The position numbers and the translations under genes were made by a program. Below, piece after piece: positions 55,266-64,000 of a stretch of 64,000 nucleotides of DNA (its first letter is position 1; every line of letters begins with the position of its first letter). Location of the stretch: NCBI GenBank assembly GCA_030429345.1, contig JAUIFJ010000001.1, forward strand, positions 186,001 through 250,000, in the 5' to 3' direction. Below the pieces are notes generated by a model. The model was not told where the DNA came from. It made no database searches and saw only the letters and a list, made by a program, of their open reading frames with translations. The stretch comes from a bacterium. GTDB lineage: Bacteria > CAIWAD01.

Positions 55266-57004
55266 AGTTTTCGTGTGTCATCCTGATGCTCGCGATCGCG
55301 CCGGCCATCCTGCCGGCCGGTGATACAGGCTATACCCGCGCAGTCGTGGAGCGGCTGGCCTCGCTGGAGCTCGAAGGCCGAGAGTTCGGCACGGCAGGCG
55401 GAGCCAGGGCAGTCCAGGTCGTGGACAGCCTCTTCGAAGCCGAAGGCCTGCTGCCTCCGCCCGGAGCCGAGTCGCGCCTGCAGGCCTTTCGCTCCCTGCT
55501 TTCCGGCGAGGATGGCTCCGGCAGCGTCTCCCTGACCATGCCGGGCCGGCGGGAGCTGGATCCCCTTGAAGAGGATCTGTGGTACATGCCGCCCTGGAGC
55601 GGGGCGGGAACCGCGGAAGGCTCCCTGCTGGCCGCCGGCTACGGCATGCTGACCGGGCCACCCGGCCGCTGGGACGACTATGCCCACCTGGACTGCCGGG
55701 ACCGCATCGTCGTGATCCAGGAAGGCCTTCCCCGCGGAGTGGATGCCGGCGAGGGCACAGACCTTGCCGAGCGTATACGGCTGGCCGAGCGCATGGGCGC
55801 GGCGGCGCTGGTGGTCTGCCGGGACCCCTTCAGCGACGCCCCCCTGGCCGACAACGTGGACCGGGGCCTGTTCCAGGAGCCGGTGTCGATCCCGGTGTTC
55901 TTCGTCCACTCCCAGGTGGCGGACTCGATCTTCAAGTCGAAGGGCTACACGGGGCGCAGCTGGATCTCCCGCATGAACCGGGCCCGCAAGAGCCTCAACC
56001 TGGACCTGCCCGATCGCGGCATGCGCATCGAGAGTCGTCCGTCTCACCAGATGGCCTCCGGCGCCAATGTGATCGGTTGGTGGCCGGGGAGGGGCGAGGG
56101 CGTGCTGGCGATGAGCGCCCACCTGGACCACCTGGGACTGGTGGATCACGAAGCGCCTCCCGCGGAAGGGAATGTATACCGGGGAGCCGACGACAACGCC
56201 TCCGGCGTGGCCGCCATGCTCGCCGCCCTGCGCCGCCTGAAGGAACGCTGGCCGGAGGGGCCGCCCCTGCGCGGCCTCCTGCTGCTTGCCTTTGACGGGG
56301 AGGAGAAAGGCCTGAAGGGAAGCCGGCATTTCGCCGCCACCACGGAGTGGGAAGACCTTCGTCTCACGCTGAACATGGACATGGTCGGCCGCCTGGACGG
56401 GCGTCCGCTGTCGGTCTTCGGAGCGGGGCGTGTTCCGGGACTGCAGGAGGTCCTGGAGCAGGCCGCGGGCGATCTTCCGCTTCGTTTCGCCGACCTGGAA
56501 GCCACTCCGAGCGACCACAGCTCCCTGGTCGAGGCAAGCATTCCGGCGGTCATGCTCTTCAGTGGCACGCACGAGCAGTACAACACGCCGGAGGATTCGC
56601 CGGAGCGCCTGGACTACGGCGGCCTGGCGCAGGTCGGGGATCTTCTGGTCAACAGTCTCGCCCGGATCGCGGAACAGGACCTGCATTTCGAGCTGGAGGG
56701 GGAGGCCCCGCGGCGTGCGACAGGGGCTCCGGTCAAGGTGGCCATGGGGATCACGCCGGGGTACGGAGGCGAAGGGGAGGGCATGGAAATCAGCCGCGTG
56801 GCGCCGGGCAGTCCTGCCGAGCAGGCCGGATTGCTGGCCGGGGATCGCCTGCTGGCGCTGGGCGAGCATCCGGTGACGAACATTTTCGACTACACCTTCG
56901 CCCTGCGCACCTTCACCGTTGGCGAACCCGTCGCGCTGCGTGTCCTGAGAGGCAGCAAGATGCTGGAGCTGCAGGTCGTCATCGGCGAACGCCGCAAACC
57001 CTGA
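55262..57004 (+). CDS. M28 metallopeptidase with PA and PDZ domains
   Basis: 580 residues, ATGA overlap with the SPOR gene. Signal peptide residues 1-19. A PA-like insert (about 100-240) precedes the M28 zinc peptidase core: His287 (SAHLDHLG), Asp310 (GADDNASG), Glu347/Glu348 (DGEEKGLKG), Asp373 (NMDMVGR) and His419 (SDHSSL). A PDZ domain (about 490-575) with EISRVAPGSPAEQAGLLAGD follows. Likely a periplasmic or surface aminopeptidase. Neighbour genes suggest an envelope role, but substrates are unknown. Confidence 0.9.
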   Translation: MKFSCVILMLAIAPAILPAGDTGYTRAVVERLASLELEGREFGTAGGARAVQVVDSLFEAEGLLPPPGAESRLQAFRSLLSGEDGSGSVSLTMPGRRELDPLEEDLWYMPPWSGAGTAEGSLLAAGYGMLTGPPGRWDDYAHLDCRDRIVVIQEGLPRGVDAGEGTDLAERIRLAERMGAAALVVCRDPFSDAPLADNVDRGLFQEPVSIPVFFVHSQVADSIFKSKGYTGRSWISRMNRARKSLNLDLPDRGMRIESRPSHQMASGANVIGWWPGRGEGVLAMSAHLDHLGLVDHEAPPAEGNVYRGADDNASGVAAMLAALRRLKERWPEGPPLRGLLLLAFDGEEKGLKGSRHFAATTEWEDLRLTLNMDMVGRLDGRPLSVFGAGRVPGLQEVLEQAAGDLPLRFADLEATPSDHSSLVEASIPAVMLFSGTHEQYNTPEDSPERLDYGGLAQVGDLLVNSLARIAEQDLHFELEGEAPRRATGAPVKVAMGITPGYGGEGEGMEISRVAPGSPAEQAGLLAGDRLLALGEHPVTNIFDYTFALRTFTVGEPVALRVLRGSKMLELQVVIGERRKP

Positions 57005-57015
57005 GCGAGCGGCGA

Positions 57016-58551
57016 ATGGCGCGCTACAACCTCTACCTCATGGACCCCACCCGCGATCCGCGTGTGATACGCCGGATTGCCGCGCAGACCGGCGTCGACG
57101 CCGGTGTGCTGCGCCCGCACCTTCTGCGCCCGCCCTTCCTGATCCTTCGCGAGTGCACTCTTTCCCAGAGCATCCAGGCGCGGAGGGACCTGGAGCGCCT
57201 GGGCCTGGGCATCAAGCTGGAGCGCCTCGCCCCGGAGCGTATCACAGGGAACACGCGCCATCCCCTGGCCGACCGGGTGGCCGGCACTGGGGAGCAGGAC
57301 GTCGAGGAGATCGTCCTGGAGGAGGGCGAGGACCTGCAGGAACTGGCCGTCGATGAGGCGCTGCCACAGGAAGAGCCCGGGGAGCGGCCCCGCCGCCGCC
57401 GGTGGATCCCGGCAGTCCTCCTGCTGGCCGCCTGTCTTGCCGCGGGCTGGTGGATCACACGAAGCGAGGGAGTGCCCGAGGAAGTACGCAAGCAGCTGGA
57501 CTACGCCTTCCAGCGCCTCGGATCCCAGCTGGAAATGCTGGAGGACTCGCCGGATCGTCCCGAAGTGCTGCAGGCCTTCCAGCAGGAACTGCAGCGAGTC
57601 AGCCGGGAGGCGCGCGCCCGTTGGAAGGACCTGCCGAATTCCTTCCGTTCCCGCCTGGAAGAGCTGGAAGCCCGCGCCCGGACCCTGTCGCTCCGTACGG
57701 CGGAGGAAAAGGAGCAGGACCTGTCGACGGCGCGCATGGATGATTTCACGGAGGCGACCAGCGAAGGGGAGTCCGGCTGGAATCGCCTGCAACAGGCCTT
57801 CAATTCCCTGCAGCGCCCCCGGACCGTGCGGCAGGTGCAGGATCTCTTCAGCCTGGTGCGCCTGGGACAGACCCGCGAGGAAAGCCTGCTGGCCTTCGAG
57901 GAGCGGCGTCGGCAGCTGGTGGAGGAATGCCGCCTGGCCGTCGAGAATCTGCGCCTTCGCCAGCTGGAAGCCAGTCTGCGCCTGAAAGGGGCGGCGATTC
58001 TGCCGGATCCCGGCGGAGCTCGCCTGTTGGCCGACTTGCCCGACGGCAGCGTGCTGGAAGTGGAACAGGGCTCGCGCCTGCATCGCGCGAGCATTCAGAA
58101 CGGCCAGGTGGTGATCGAAGGGCTGGACGCCCTGGACCCGGCGATCCGCTTTCGGCTCGCTCGTTTGGATCAGCAGCCGGGGACCATTCGGAAGCTTCTC
58201 GAACGGGGCCTGGAATGGATGGATCCCGCGGCATGGCATGCCACTCGCCCCGGCAGCACCCTGCCTCGTCGAGGACGGCTGGTGCGCCACCAGCCCGACG
58301 CGCAGCCCTCCGACCTGTTGCGAACACGTCCCTTGCCGGAGGGCGTCGTCCTCAGCAGTACGGGCAACTTTCTGGACGGGGCGGCTCCGCCAGACATGCC
58401 GGATGCCGAACTGCGCCAGCTGCTGGCGCGCTGCGCCCGGGCCTACCTGGCCTGCCGCCAATGGCCGGAGGTCGTGGAAATCCGCCAGGGAGAAAAGCGC
58501 TATCGCCTGAGCGGGATGGATTTGTGGATTCTGAGCCGGGAACTGCTTTAA
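57016..58551 (+). CDS. single-pass membrane protein of unknown function
   Basis: 511 residues from ATG 57016. N-terminal 75 residues form a small alpha/beta unit (ARYNLYLMDPTRDPRVIRRI to LGIKLERL) recalling ribosomal L7/L12 C-terminal or signal-peptide-free regulatory folds. A charged linker, a helix at about 134-152 (WIPAVLLLAACLAAGWWIT), then a large helical coiled-coil-rich region (160-310) and a C-terminal mixed domain. No catalytic motif seen. Last gene of the gpmA-to-here run, 11 nt after the M28 gene. Confidence 0.65.
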   Translation: MARYNLYLMDPTRDPRVIRRIAAQTGVDAGVLRPHLLRPPFLILRECTLSQSIQARRDLERLGLGIKLERLAPERITGNTRHPLADRVAGTGEQDVEEIVLEEGEDLQELAVDEALPQEEPGERPRRRRWIPAVLLLAACLAAGWWITRSEGVPEEVRKQLDYAFQRLGSQLEMLEDSPDRPEVLQAFQQELQRVSREARARWKDLPNSFRSRLEELEARARTLSLRTAEEKEQDLSTARMDDFTEATSEGESGWNRLQQAFNSLQRPRTVRQVQDLFSLVRLGQTREESLLAFEERRRQLVEECRLAVENLRLRQLEASLRLKGAAILPDPGGARLLADLPDGSVLEVEQGSRLHRASIQNGQVVIEGLDALDPAIRFRLARLDQQPGTIRKLLERGLEWMDPAAWHATRPGSTLPRRGRLVRHQPDAQPSDLLRTRPLPEGVVLSSTGNFLDGAAPPDMPDAELRQLLARCARAYLACRQWPEVVEIRQGEKRYRLSGMDLWILSRELL

Positions 58552-58870
58552 GGCTGGCGGGCGCGGCTTTGTGAAGGAACCCTCCAGCCTATGGATTCCT
58601 GCCAAGCGGTTGTATATTCTGTCTTGGTTCCGGTTGGAACCTCCGGATCGTCTGACAAATCATACGCTTGTCGCTTGTTTCGATGGCTTGCGGTCCGGCA
58701 CAGGAACTTTTCATACAGTTTTCAGCGAAACCCTTGGCACGCACCCCATGGAAGCGCCCTTTCAGGGGATGGCCCGGGATTTGCTGTTATGAAGAAGCGC
58801 GCTCCGCAAATCGGGCGCACCCTGTACTCTGCCAACAAAGGTGTATTTCAGTTAAACGAAGAGGTGAGCA
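58552..58870. other. 319-bp promoter-containing gap
   Basis: No gene. Contains GGTTCCGGTTGGAACC (a 6-bp stem with GGTT loop near 58626) and a sigma-54-type element at 58770-58785. Rest unremarkable. Confidence 0.6.
58770..58785 (+). promoter_or_regulatory. sigma-54-type promoter for first propeller paralog
   Basis: TGGCCCGGGATTTGCT fits TGGCAC-G-N4-TTGCW with one change (A to C) and the required 10-nt spacing between GG and GC. Predicted start near 58796, leader about 75 nt to ATG 58871. Confidence 0.62.
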
Positions 58871-61258
58871 ATGCGCAAAGCACTCATTCTTGGCTCCCTG
58901 GTCATGGGCGTCGCGACCGCCTTCGCGTCGATCCAGACCTCCAGCCACCAGGCGATTCGGAAGGGCGTCGATCCGTCGATCGTCCACCAGAAGAACATTT
59001 CGGCCCAGCCCAGCAATGCCGCCGCGGTCTACAAGGCCTCCCCGCGCACGGACACGGAAGTGGGTACTTCCCGCTATGACTACCAGCACAACGGTTCCCA
59101 CGGCAAGATGCTGGCCGTCAGCGCTGACGGTGTCGTGCACGGCGCTTTCATGGGCGGTACGGACATCAGCAGCGGCCGTCGTGTCGTCGCCTGGTGCCTC
59201 GGCGAAGGCGACGTGGTCACCGGACCCACGGAAGTGCTGGCCCAGCACACCGGGTATACGACTTCGGCCGTGACCAGCGAAGCCCCGACCAATGGCCTGG
59301 CCGGCAATTCCGGCGTGGTCGCCATGCACTCCAGCGTTCCCAGCAGCCAGTCCTGGGTTGCCGTCGACTTCGCCGGCTGCACCCTGGCCTTCAATGCCCT
59401 GACCCACAACCAGGTCGATGTGATCTGGCCCCATGTCGCCGTCGATAACGACGACCGCATGCACATCGTCTGCGGTGACGCCAGCACGGGCGAGTTGGAA
59501 GATGCTGTCTGGTACTCTTCTTCCGCCGACGGCCTGGGCTGGGAGCAGAGCTTCATCATGCTGACCGACAACAGCAACGTGCTCTCCATGACCTCCGCCG
59601 CCGCCCGCGGCGCCGGCGGTGCCGCCGTGTTCTTCATGCAGGACGCCCCCGCCGAGACGGACATCGGCGACTTGGCCCCGCAGTGGCATCACGATATTTT
59701 CTACTACCGCAGCGACGTCAACGACATCGAGGCCGAGATCAACGACGGCAACATGGTCAATGTCACACGCTACCGTCACCCGGATTCCAGCGCCCCGCTG
59801 TCCGACGGAGTCTTCGCCTATGCCGATGTCGACGCCATCTTCGACAGCCAGGTGGATCCCCAGCTGCACATCGCCTGGAGCGCTCCCCCGGTCTGGATGG
59901 ATTCGGCGTACTACATCGATCCGCTGGATGGCGAGACCTACCTGCTGGAAGGCGGCACCTTCGCCAACGTCAACGTGAGCTCCTCCCTGTGGCACTTCAA
60001 TGCCGATACGGGCGAGTACGGCCACATCGCGGGCTGGGCCACGGGCGTCGACGAGAACGACGACCGTCCGGATCCCGGTGTGTTCCGTGTCGCCAGCGAC
60101 CGCGTCCAGCTGGCCGTGGATCCTGACACCGGCTACCTCTACGCCATCTGGAACGAGTACTTCAGCGATGACACCCGCGACGCCTGGGACGACGGGCTGA
60201 ACATGCCCAACGGCGAGATCTTCGCCGCCTGCTCGGCCGACAACGGCCTGACCTGGGGTCCCCGCGTCAACCTGACCGACACCCAGACCCCCGGCTGCGA
60301 TGTCGGCGACTGCGCCAGCGAAACCTTTGCCAGCGTGGCCGAGGTGGCCTACGACGGCGAGCTCTTCATCAGCTACATGCTGGACCTGCACGCCGGCGCC
60401 TCGATCCGCAACGACGACGCCAACGACGGTTCCGAAGAGACGGTCAATCCCTGGATGGTGATGCGCGTCCCCGTGGAGAACATTCCTCCCCATGACGGCA
60501 CTCCCTGGGATGCCGACGGCCATGTGGGCCTGTCGACCTACGAGCGTACCTGGAGCTACACCGGCGGCCACGCCGACACGGCCCAGACCTTGGACCGCGT
60601 GCTGATCTTCAACGAGAGCAACAGCAGCGTATACCTGGACATGGTCGAGGTCTTCCACGATGCCATCGACGTCTTCGGCGAGTTCGGCGATCCGCTCTAC
60701 GCGCAGTTCGACGCCTTCAACGAGGGCGCCAACGACTACTTCGCCAATCCGGATGACTGGGACGGCCACGTTCCCGCCTGGAGCACGAACCTGATCCGCC
60801 TTAGCGTCGGCCACATCGGGCTGCCCGTCACCGAGCAGGCCTTCAAGCTGACCTTCAGCGACGGCACCGTGCGCTGGTACCGCTACGTATACGCCGAGAC
60901 CGAGGTCGTTCCCTTCGACATGGACAATCCCGGCAACTACAGCAGCTTCACGCTCTGGCAGCGTAACACGGACGTCAGCGAAGGCGCTGTGCCGGTGAGC
61001 TTCGAGCTGGGCCAGAACTTCCCCAATCCCTTCAACCCGACCACCGAGATCAGCTTCTCGCTGGAGAACAACGCCCAGGCCACCCTGAGCGTGTTCAACC
61101 TGACGGGCCAGAAGGTCGCCACGCTGGTCGACGGCAACCTCGCCGCCGGCAGCCACCAGGTGACCTTCGACGCCAGCGGGCTGTCGAGCGGTCTGTACTT
61201 CTACACCCTGAGCGCCAACGGCATCAGCGAGACCCGCAAGATGCTGCTCAGCAAGTAG
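58871..61258 (+). CDS. T9SS-exported surface protein, sialidase-like propeller (paralog 1)
   Basis: 795 residues. ATG with GAAGAGGTGAG upstream, signal peptide residues 1-19. The passenger has repeated blade-like segments (VVHGAFMGGTD, DDRMHIVCGD, PQLHIAWSAPP, TGYLYAIWNE) with S-A-D-x-G-x-x-W motifs like Asp-boxes of sialidase/BNR propellers. Sorting domain about residues 712-795 (LGQNFPNPFNPTTEI, LSVFNLTGQKVATLV, GLYFYTL, terminal MLLSK). A second paralog follows after 231 bp. A binding or structural role is likelier than enzyme activity, as no catalytic residues are evident. Confidence 0.82.
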   Translation: MRKALILGSLVMGVATAFASIQTSSHQAIRKGVDPSIVHQKNISAQPSNAAAVYKASPRTDTEVGTSRYDYQHNGSHGKMLAVSADGVVHGAFMGGTDISSGRRVVAWCLGEGDVVTGPTEVLAQHTGYTTSAVTSEAPTNGLAGNSGVVAMHSSVPSSQSWVAVDFAGCTLAFNALTHNQVDVIWPHVAVDNDDRMHIVCGDASTGELEDAVWYSSSADGLGWEQSFIMLTDNSNVLSMTSAAARGAGGAAVFFMQDAPAETDIGDLAPQWHHDIFYYRSDVNDIEAEINDGNMVNVTRYRHPDSSAPLSDGVFAYADVDAIFDSQVDPQLHIAWSAPPVWMDSAYYIDPLDGETYLLEGGTFANVNVSSSLWHFNADTGEYGHIAGWATGVDENDDRPDPGVFRVASDRVQLAVDPDTGYLYAIWNEYFSDDTRDAWDDGLNMPNGEIFAACSADNGLTWGPRVNLTDTQTPGCDVGDCASETFASVAEVAYDGELFISYMLDLHAGASIRNDDANDGSEETVNPWMVMRVPVENIPPHDGTPWDADGHVGLSTYERTWSYTGGHADTAQTLDRVLIFNESNSSVYLDMVEVFHDAIDVFGEFGDPLYAQFDAFNEGANDYFANPDDWDGHVPAWSTNLIRLSVGHIGLPVTEQAFKLTFSDGTVRWYRYVYAETEVVPFDMDNPGNYSSFTLWQRNTDVSEGAVPVSFELGQNFPNPFNPTTEISFSLENNAQATLSVFNLTGQKVATLVDGNLAAGSHQVTFDASGLSSGLYFYTLSANGISETRKMLLSK

Positions 61259-61290
61259 TCCCTACGACAGATTGCCAATCCGGCAATTCC

Positions 61291-61325
61291 AGCCCCCGAT
61301 CCGCAAGGATCGGGGGCTTTCTTTG
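61291..61325 (+). terminator. strong rho-independent terminator
   Basis: AGCCCCCGATCC pairs perfectly with GGATCGGGGGCT around a GCAA loop, followed by TTCTTTG. Confidence 0.92.
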
Positions 61326-61420
61326 TCATCCAGCGCCATTCCTCCTGCCGAGCGTCTTGAAAGCTGAACAACTTCGCCTGTTCGCATCTGTAGTCTTGAT
61401 CCTTCAAAGCCGGATCAAGC

Positions 61421-61436
61421 TGGCGCGGCTCTTGCA
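61421..61436 (+). promoter_or_regulatory. sigma-54-type promoter for second propeller paralog
   Basis: TGGCGCGGCTCTTGCA: GG and GC 10 nt apart, TTGCA at -12. Predicted start near 61447, leader about 43 nt to ATG 61490. Confidence 0.72.
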
Positions 61437-61489
61437 ATGGCTAAGGGCAGAGTCTCTGCTTGTCGCTGTTTCAGTGGAGGGCCCAGCCC

Positions 61490-63835
61490 ATGTTGATGCC
61501 GCTCTGCCTGCTGCTTGCCAGCGCTCTGTGCGCCCAGGCCGAGTTCCGGGCCGTCCCGAAAGGGCCGGATGCCACAACGATCCACGGAATGCCCGAGGCA
61601 TCGAAGACCGAAGGGAATCCGGTTCCGCACAAGGTCGCGCCCCTGCGTGAGACACAGGAAGAGGTGGGATCCACCCGCTATGACCTGCAGCAACTCGGCT
61701 CGGTGGGCCAGATGATCGCCGTCGACGAGACGGGCATGGCGCACGGGTGCTACTCTGATCCTCCAGCACCCGGATATGATGATCTGAAGTACTTCTGCGT
61801 CGACCCGGAAGGGGTTGTCGCTAACGAGGGGGCAGTCGCGTTTCCTTACCCCGATTTCATCAATCTTGCCGTCTATGGACCCGGAGCATTGGATATGCCG
61901 ATCAATGGCGCGGTTTTTGGTTTCTACAACCGACTAGCCAACGAGTTGGCAGCCTGCTCGCTAGCTGTTATCCGTAGCATGGTGCCGGGTCCGTCCCACG
62001 ATCGATCCTTCTTGCGTCTTGCCGTGGACGCAGACGAAACCCTGCATATTGTATACATGAGATACTACCCTGATCCTGGACGAATTCTCTACTGGCGCAT
62101 TGCGAACGATTGGACGATCGAGGACTCGCCGGTTGAAATTGCCGATACCTGCAATGTCGTTTCCCATGCGGTCTGTGCTACACCTGATGGCGCATCCGTC
62201 GCGGCCCTGTTCATGCAGGATGCGTTGGCGGCGAATCCGGGAGAGCGCGCCGCGCGACAGTGGCATCACGACATTTTCTACTACAGGTCGGACAGCGGGT
62301 CGCTGGTGGATTTGATCGAGACGGAAGCCCCTGTCGCAGTCACGCGATACCGTCAGGAGGACAGCACGGCCCCACTCTCCGATGTCCTGTTCGCCTTCAC
62401 CGACCTGGACGCCACTTTTTCCTACGGGGAGGGCCCGGATCTGCATATCGCCTGGACCGCACCGATGGTTGTGGCAGATTCCGCCCTTTACCGGATACCA
62501 GGATCGCCGGTAGTCCATCTTGCCGGGGGTGGCCTGTTTCCCGTGACACACAAGCGTAGCAGCATCTGGCACTATTGCGACGGGAGCGGACAATTCTCGC
62601 ACCTCGCCGGCTGGGCGACGGGGACCGGGGAAGAGGATGCGGCTGCGGATCCGGGCATCTTGCGGACCTCCCATTGCCGCCCCCAGCTGGCGGTGGATCC
62701 GCAGAGCGGGTACCTGTACGCGATCTGGAACCAGTTTTCCAGCGATGACACACGCCTGCCCGGAGAAGACGGCCTTCGCATGCCCAACGGCGAGATCTAC
62801 GCCGCCTGCTCGGCGGATAGCGGGCTGACCTGGGGTCCCAGGATCAACCTGAGCAACACGCCGACACCCGATTGCGAGGTGGGAGACTGCGCCTCCGAAA
62901 TCGAGGTGTCCCTTGCTAAGCGGGTGCATGACGGCGAGCTGGTCATTAGCTATCTGCTGGACCTTCATGCCGGCTGCAGCCTGCGAAGCGACGAGCCGAA
63001 CGACGGATCCGAGGAGACCGTCAACCCGATCCTCGTGATGCGTGTTCCCGTGGGGGACATTCCGCCCCACGACGGGACGCCCTGGGATGCCGCGGGCCAT
63101 GTGGGACTGTCGAGCTACTCCCGCACCTGGAGCTATGTCGATGGCCACCCGGACACGATCCAGACCCTGGACCGGGTGCTGGCGGTCAACGAGAGCGACA
63201 CGCAAATCACCCTCGACCGGGTGGATGTGATCCACCATGTCACGGATGTTCTTGGATCGGAGGAGAGTGCGCTCTACGCCGATATCGAAGTATACGATCG
63301 CGAAGGGCAAAACTACCTGGAAGACATCGCCCTCTGGGACGGCCAGATTCACGCCTGGCGCGCGCAGCTCTTGCGGCTGAGCGTGGGCCACCGCGGCCTT
63401 CCATTCTACGAGCAGGCCTTCCGCCTGGTCTTCAGCAACGGGACGGAAAGGCTCTACCGCTACCTCTACGAAGGCACCGAGGTCCTGCCCCTGGATCACG
63501 CGCAGATCGATTCCTACGAGACGACCGTGCTCTGGGAACGCAGTGTCGGCATGGAAGAACCGCAACGACCGACAGTTTTCCATTTGGAGGCCTGCGCGCC
63601 GAATCCCTTCAATCCATCGACCCGGGTCGCCTTCACCCTGGAAGGGGCAGCCGAAGTGGATCTCTCCGTCTACAACCTGGCGGGACAGCATGTCGCCAGG
63701 CTGGGCAGCGGATCCTATGCCTCAGGCAGGCACCAGGTCGTCTTTGACGGCGAGGGGCTGGCCAGCGGGATCTACTTCGTATCCCTGCAGGTGGGAGGAC
63801 AGCGGGCCGTGCGCAAGGCGCTGCTCAGCAAGTAG
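61490..63835 (+). CDS. T9SS-exported surface protein, sialidase-like propeller (paralog 2)
   Basis: 781 residues from ATG 61490 with GTGGAGGG 8 nt upstream; the longer TTG frame is less likely. Signal peptide residues 1-16. Colinear with the upstream paralog: shared blocks WHHDIFYYRSD, SGYLYAIWNQ, SADSGLTWGPR, LDLHAG and PPHDGTPWDA, with sorting domain about residues 700-781 (NPFNPSTRVAF, LSVYNLAGQHVARL, terminal ALLSK). Residues about 85-240 are strongly diverged from the paralog and encoded by visibly less GC-rich DNA, suggesting replacement of several blades. Confidence 0.82.
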   Translation: MLMPLCLLLASALCAQAEFRAVPKGPDATTIHGMPEASKTEGNPVPHKVAPLRETQEEVGSTRYDLQQLGSVGQMIAVDETGMAHGCYSDPPAPGYDDLKYFCVDPEGVVANEGAVAFPYPDFINLAVYGPGALDMPINGAVFGFYNRLANELAACSLAVIRSMVPGPSHDRSFLRLAVDADETLHIVYMRYYPDPGRILYWRIANDWTIEDSPVEIADTCNVVSHAVCATPDGASVAALFMQDALAANPGERAARQWHHDIFYYRSDSGSLVDLIETEAPVAVTRYRQEDSTAPLSDVLFAFTDLDATFSYGEGPDLHIAWTAPMVVADSALYRIPGSPVVHLAGGGLFPVTHKRSSIWHYCDGSGQFSHLAGWATGTGEEDAAADPGILRTSHCRPQLAVDPQSGYLYAIWNQFSSDDTRLPGEDGLRMPNGEIYAACSADSGLTWGPRINLSNTPTPDCEVGDCASEIEVSLAKRVHDGELVISYLLDLHAGCSLRSDEPNDGSEETVNPILVMRVPVGDIPPHDGTPWDAAGHVGLSSYSRTWSYVDGHPDTIQTLDRVLAVNESDTQITLDRVDVIHHVTDVLGSEESALYADIEVYDREGQNYLEDIALWDGQIHAWRAQLLRLSVGHRGLPFYEQAFRLVFSNGTERLYRYLYEGTEVLPLDHAQIDSYETTVLWERSVGMEEPQRPTVFHLEACAPNPFNPSTRVAFTLEGAAEVDLSVYNLAGQHVARLGSGSYASGRHQVVFDGEGLASGIYFVSLQVGGQRAVRKALLSK

Positions 63836-63925
63836 CCAGCGCCCCTGCCCGGCATCCCTTCGCGCCTCTTGCCGCAAGGCGGGGATTCCTACCTTCTGGA
63901 CAGTTCCAGTTCAGAAAGCGGTCCC

Positions 63926-64000
63926 ATGTTTATTGATCATGTAGAAATCGAGGTGCGCAGCGGAAAAGGCGGTGACGGCTGCGTCAGCTTCCACCGGGAA
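63926..64000 (+). CDS. obg: Obg/CgtA GTPase, N-terminus only
   Basis: The final 25 codons begin MFIDHVEIEVRSGKGGDG and continue CVSFHRE, the invariant start of the Obg fold (glycine-rich six-helix N-domain). Obg is a ribosome-associated essential GTPase; the GTPase domain lies beyond the window. Usual partners rplU and rpmA are not directly upstream; the preceding gene is the surface protein paralog 2. Confidence 0.93.
   Translation, partial: MFIDHVEIEVRSGKGGDGCVSFHRE

Overview
The window is a GC-rich chromosomal segment (roughly two-thirds G+C by eye) with dense, mostly co-directional genes. Several exported proteins end in the same 80-90 residue module: an N-P-F-N-P motif near its start, a G-x-Y motif near its end, and a terminal K-x-x-L-x-K tail. 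This is the type IX secretion (T9SS/Por) C-terminal sorting domain. A PorU-like C25 peptidase and a PorV-like outer-membrane protein are also present. Together with DUF3098, an XPB-type helicase and apparent sigma-54 promoters, this suggests a member of the Fibrobacteres-Chlorobi-Bacteroidetes superphylum, probably one of its uncultured GC-rich candidate phyla. The placement is inference: there is no rRNA in the window.

Layout. 1-2.5 kb: two small minus-strand genes (one cut by the window edge) divergent from an XPB-family DNA repair helicase. 2.6-16.3 kb: a secreted intradiol-dioxygenase-like protein and a secretion/surface block containing porU, then a 4.3-kb island (tandem 249-bp repeats, an AT-richer minus-strand beta-helix surface protein, and broken sorting-domain fragments), then porV, a lipoprotein, an SLBB protein and a beta-barrel protein. 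16.3-17.9 kb: mutY and a small lipoprotein. 18.0-36.5 kb: a 5,091-residue modular surface protein behind a sigma-54-type promoter, followed by a 905-residue exported protein that sits between two direct repeats derived from the end of the giant gene. 36.5-39.5 kb: DoxX, then a two-gene unit of a CoA-acylating aldehyde dehydrogenase and a PduL-fold protein that has lost four expected metal-ligand histidines. 39.6-42.4 kb: a DUF3098 membrane protein overlapping tRNA-Val, tRNA-Asp, and a hemerythrin/DUF2249/NnrS-like operon preceded by an FNR/DNR-type operator. 42.4-47.7 kb: a PhoX phosphatase, repeats and a small inverted-repeat element, a dienelactone hydrolase and an AI-2E/PerM transporter. 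47.9-58.6 kb: an eight-gene, mostly overlapping run of gpmA, engB, moxR, a DUF58 gene, a membrane-anchored unknown, a class A PBP, a SPOR protein, an M28 peptidase and an unknown bitopic protein. 58.8-63.8 kb: two tandem paralogous surface propeller proteins, each with its own sigma-54-type promoter. The window ends in the first 25 codons of obg.

How the parts fit. PorU and PorV would process and attach the sorting-domain proteins. Cargo encoded here includes the dioxygenase, the beta-helix protein, the giant adhesin-like protein and the two propellers. Three cargo genes share a sigma-54-type promoter, pointing to a coordinated surface-protein regulon. The most unusual signals are the very frequent GTATAC palindrome (52 counted by hand), the repeat/cargo island between porU and porV, the direct repeats around the 905-residue gene, the PduL-like protein without its canonical histidines, and the sigma-54/T9SS cargo link.
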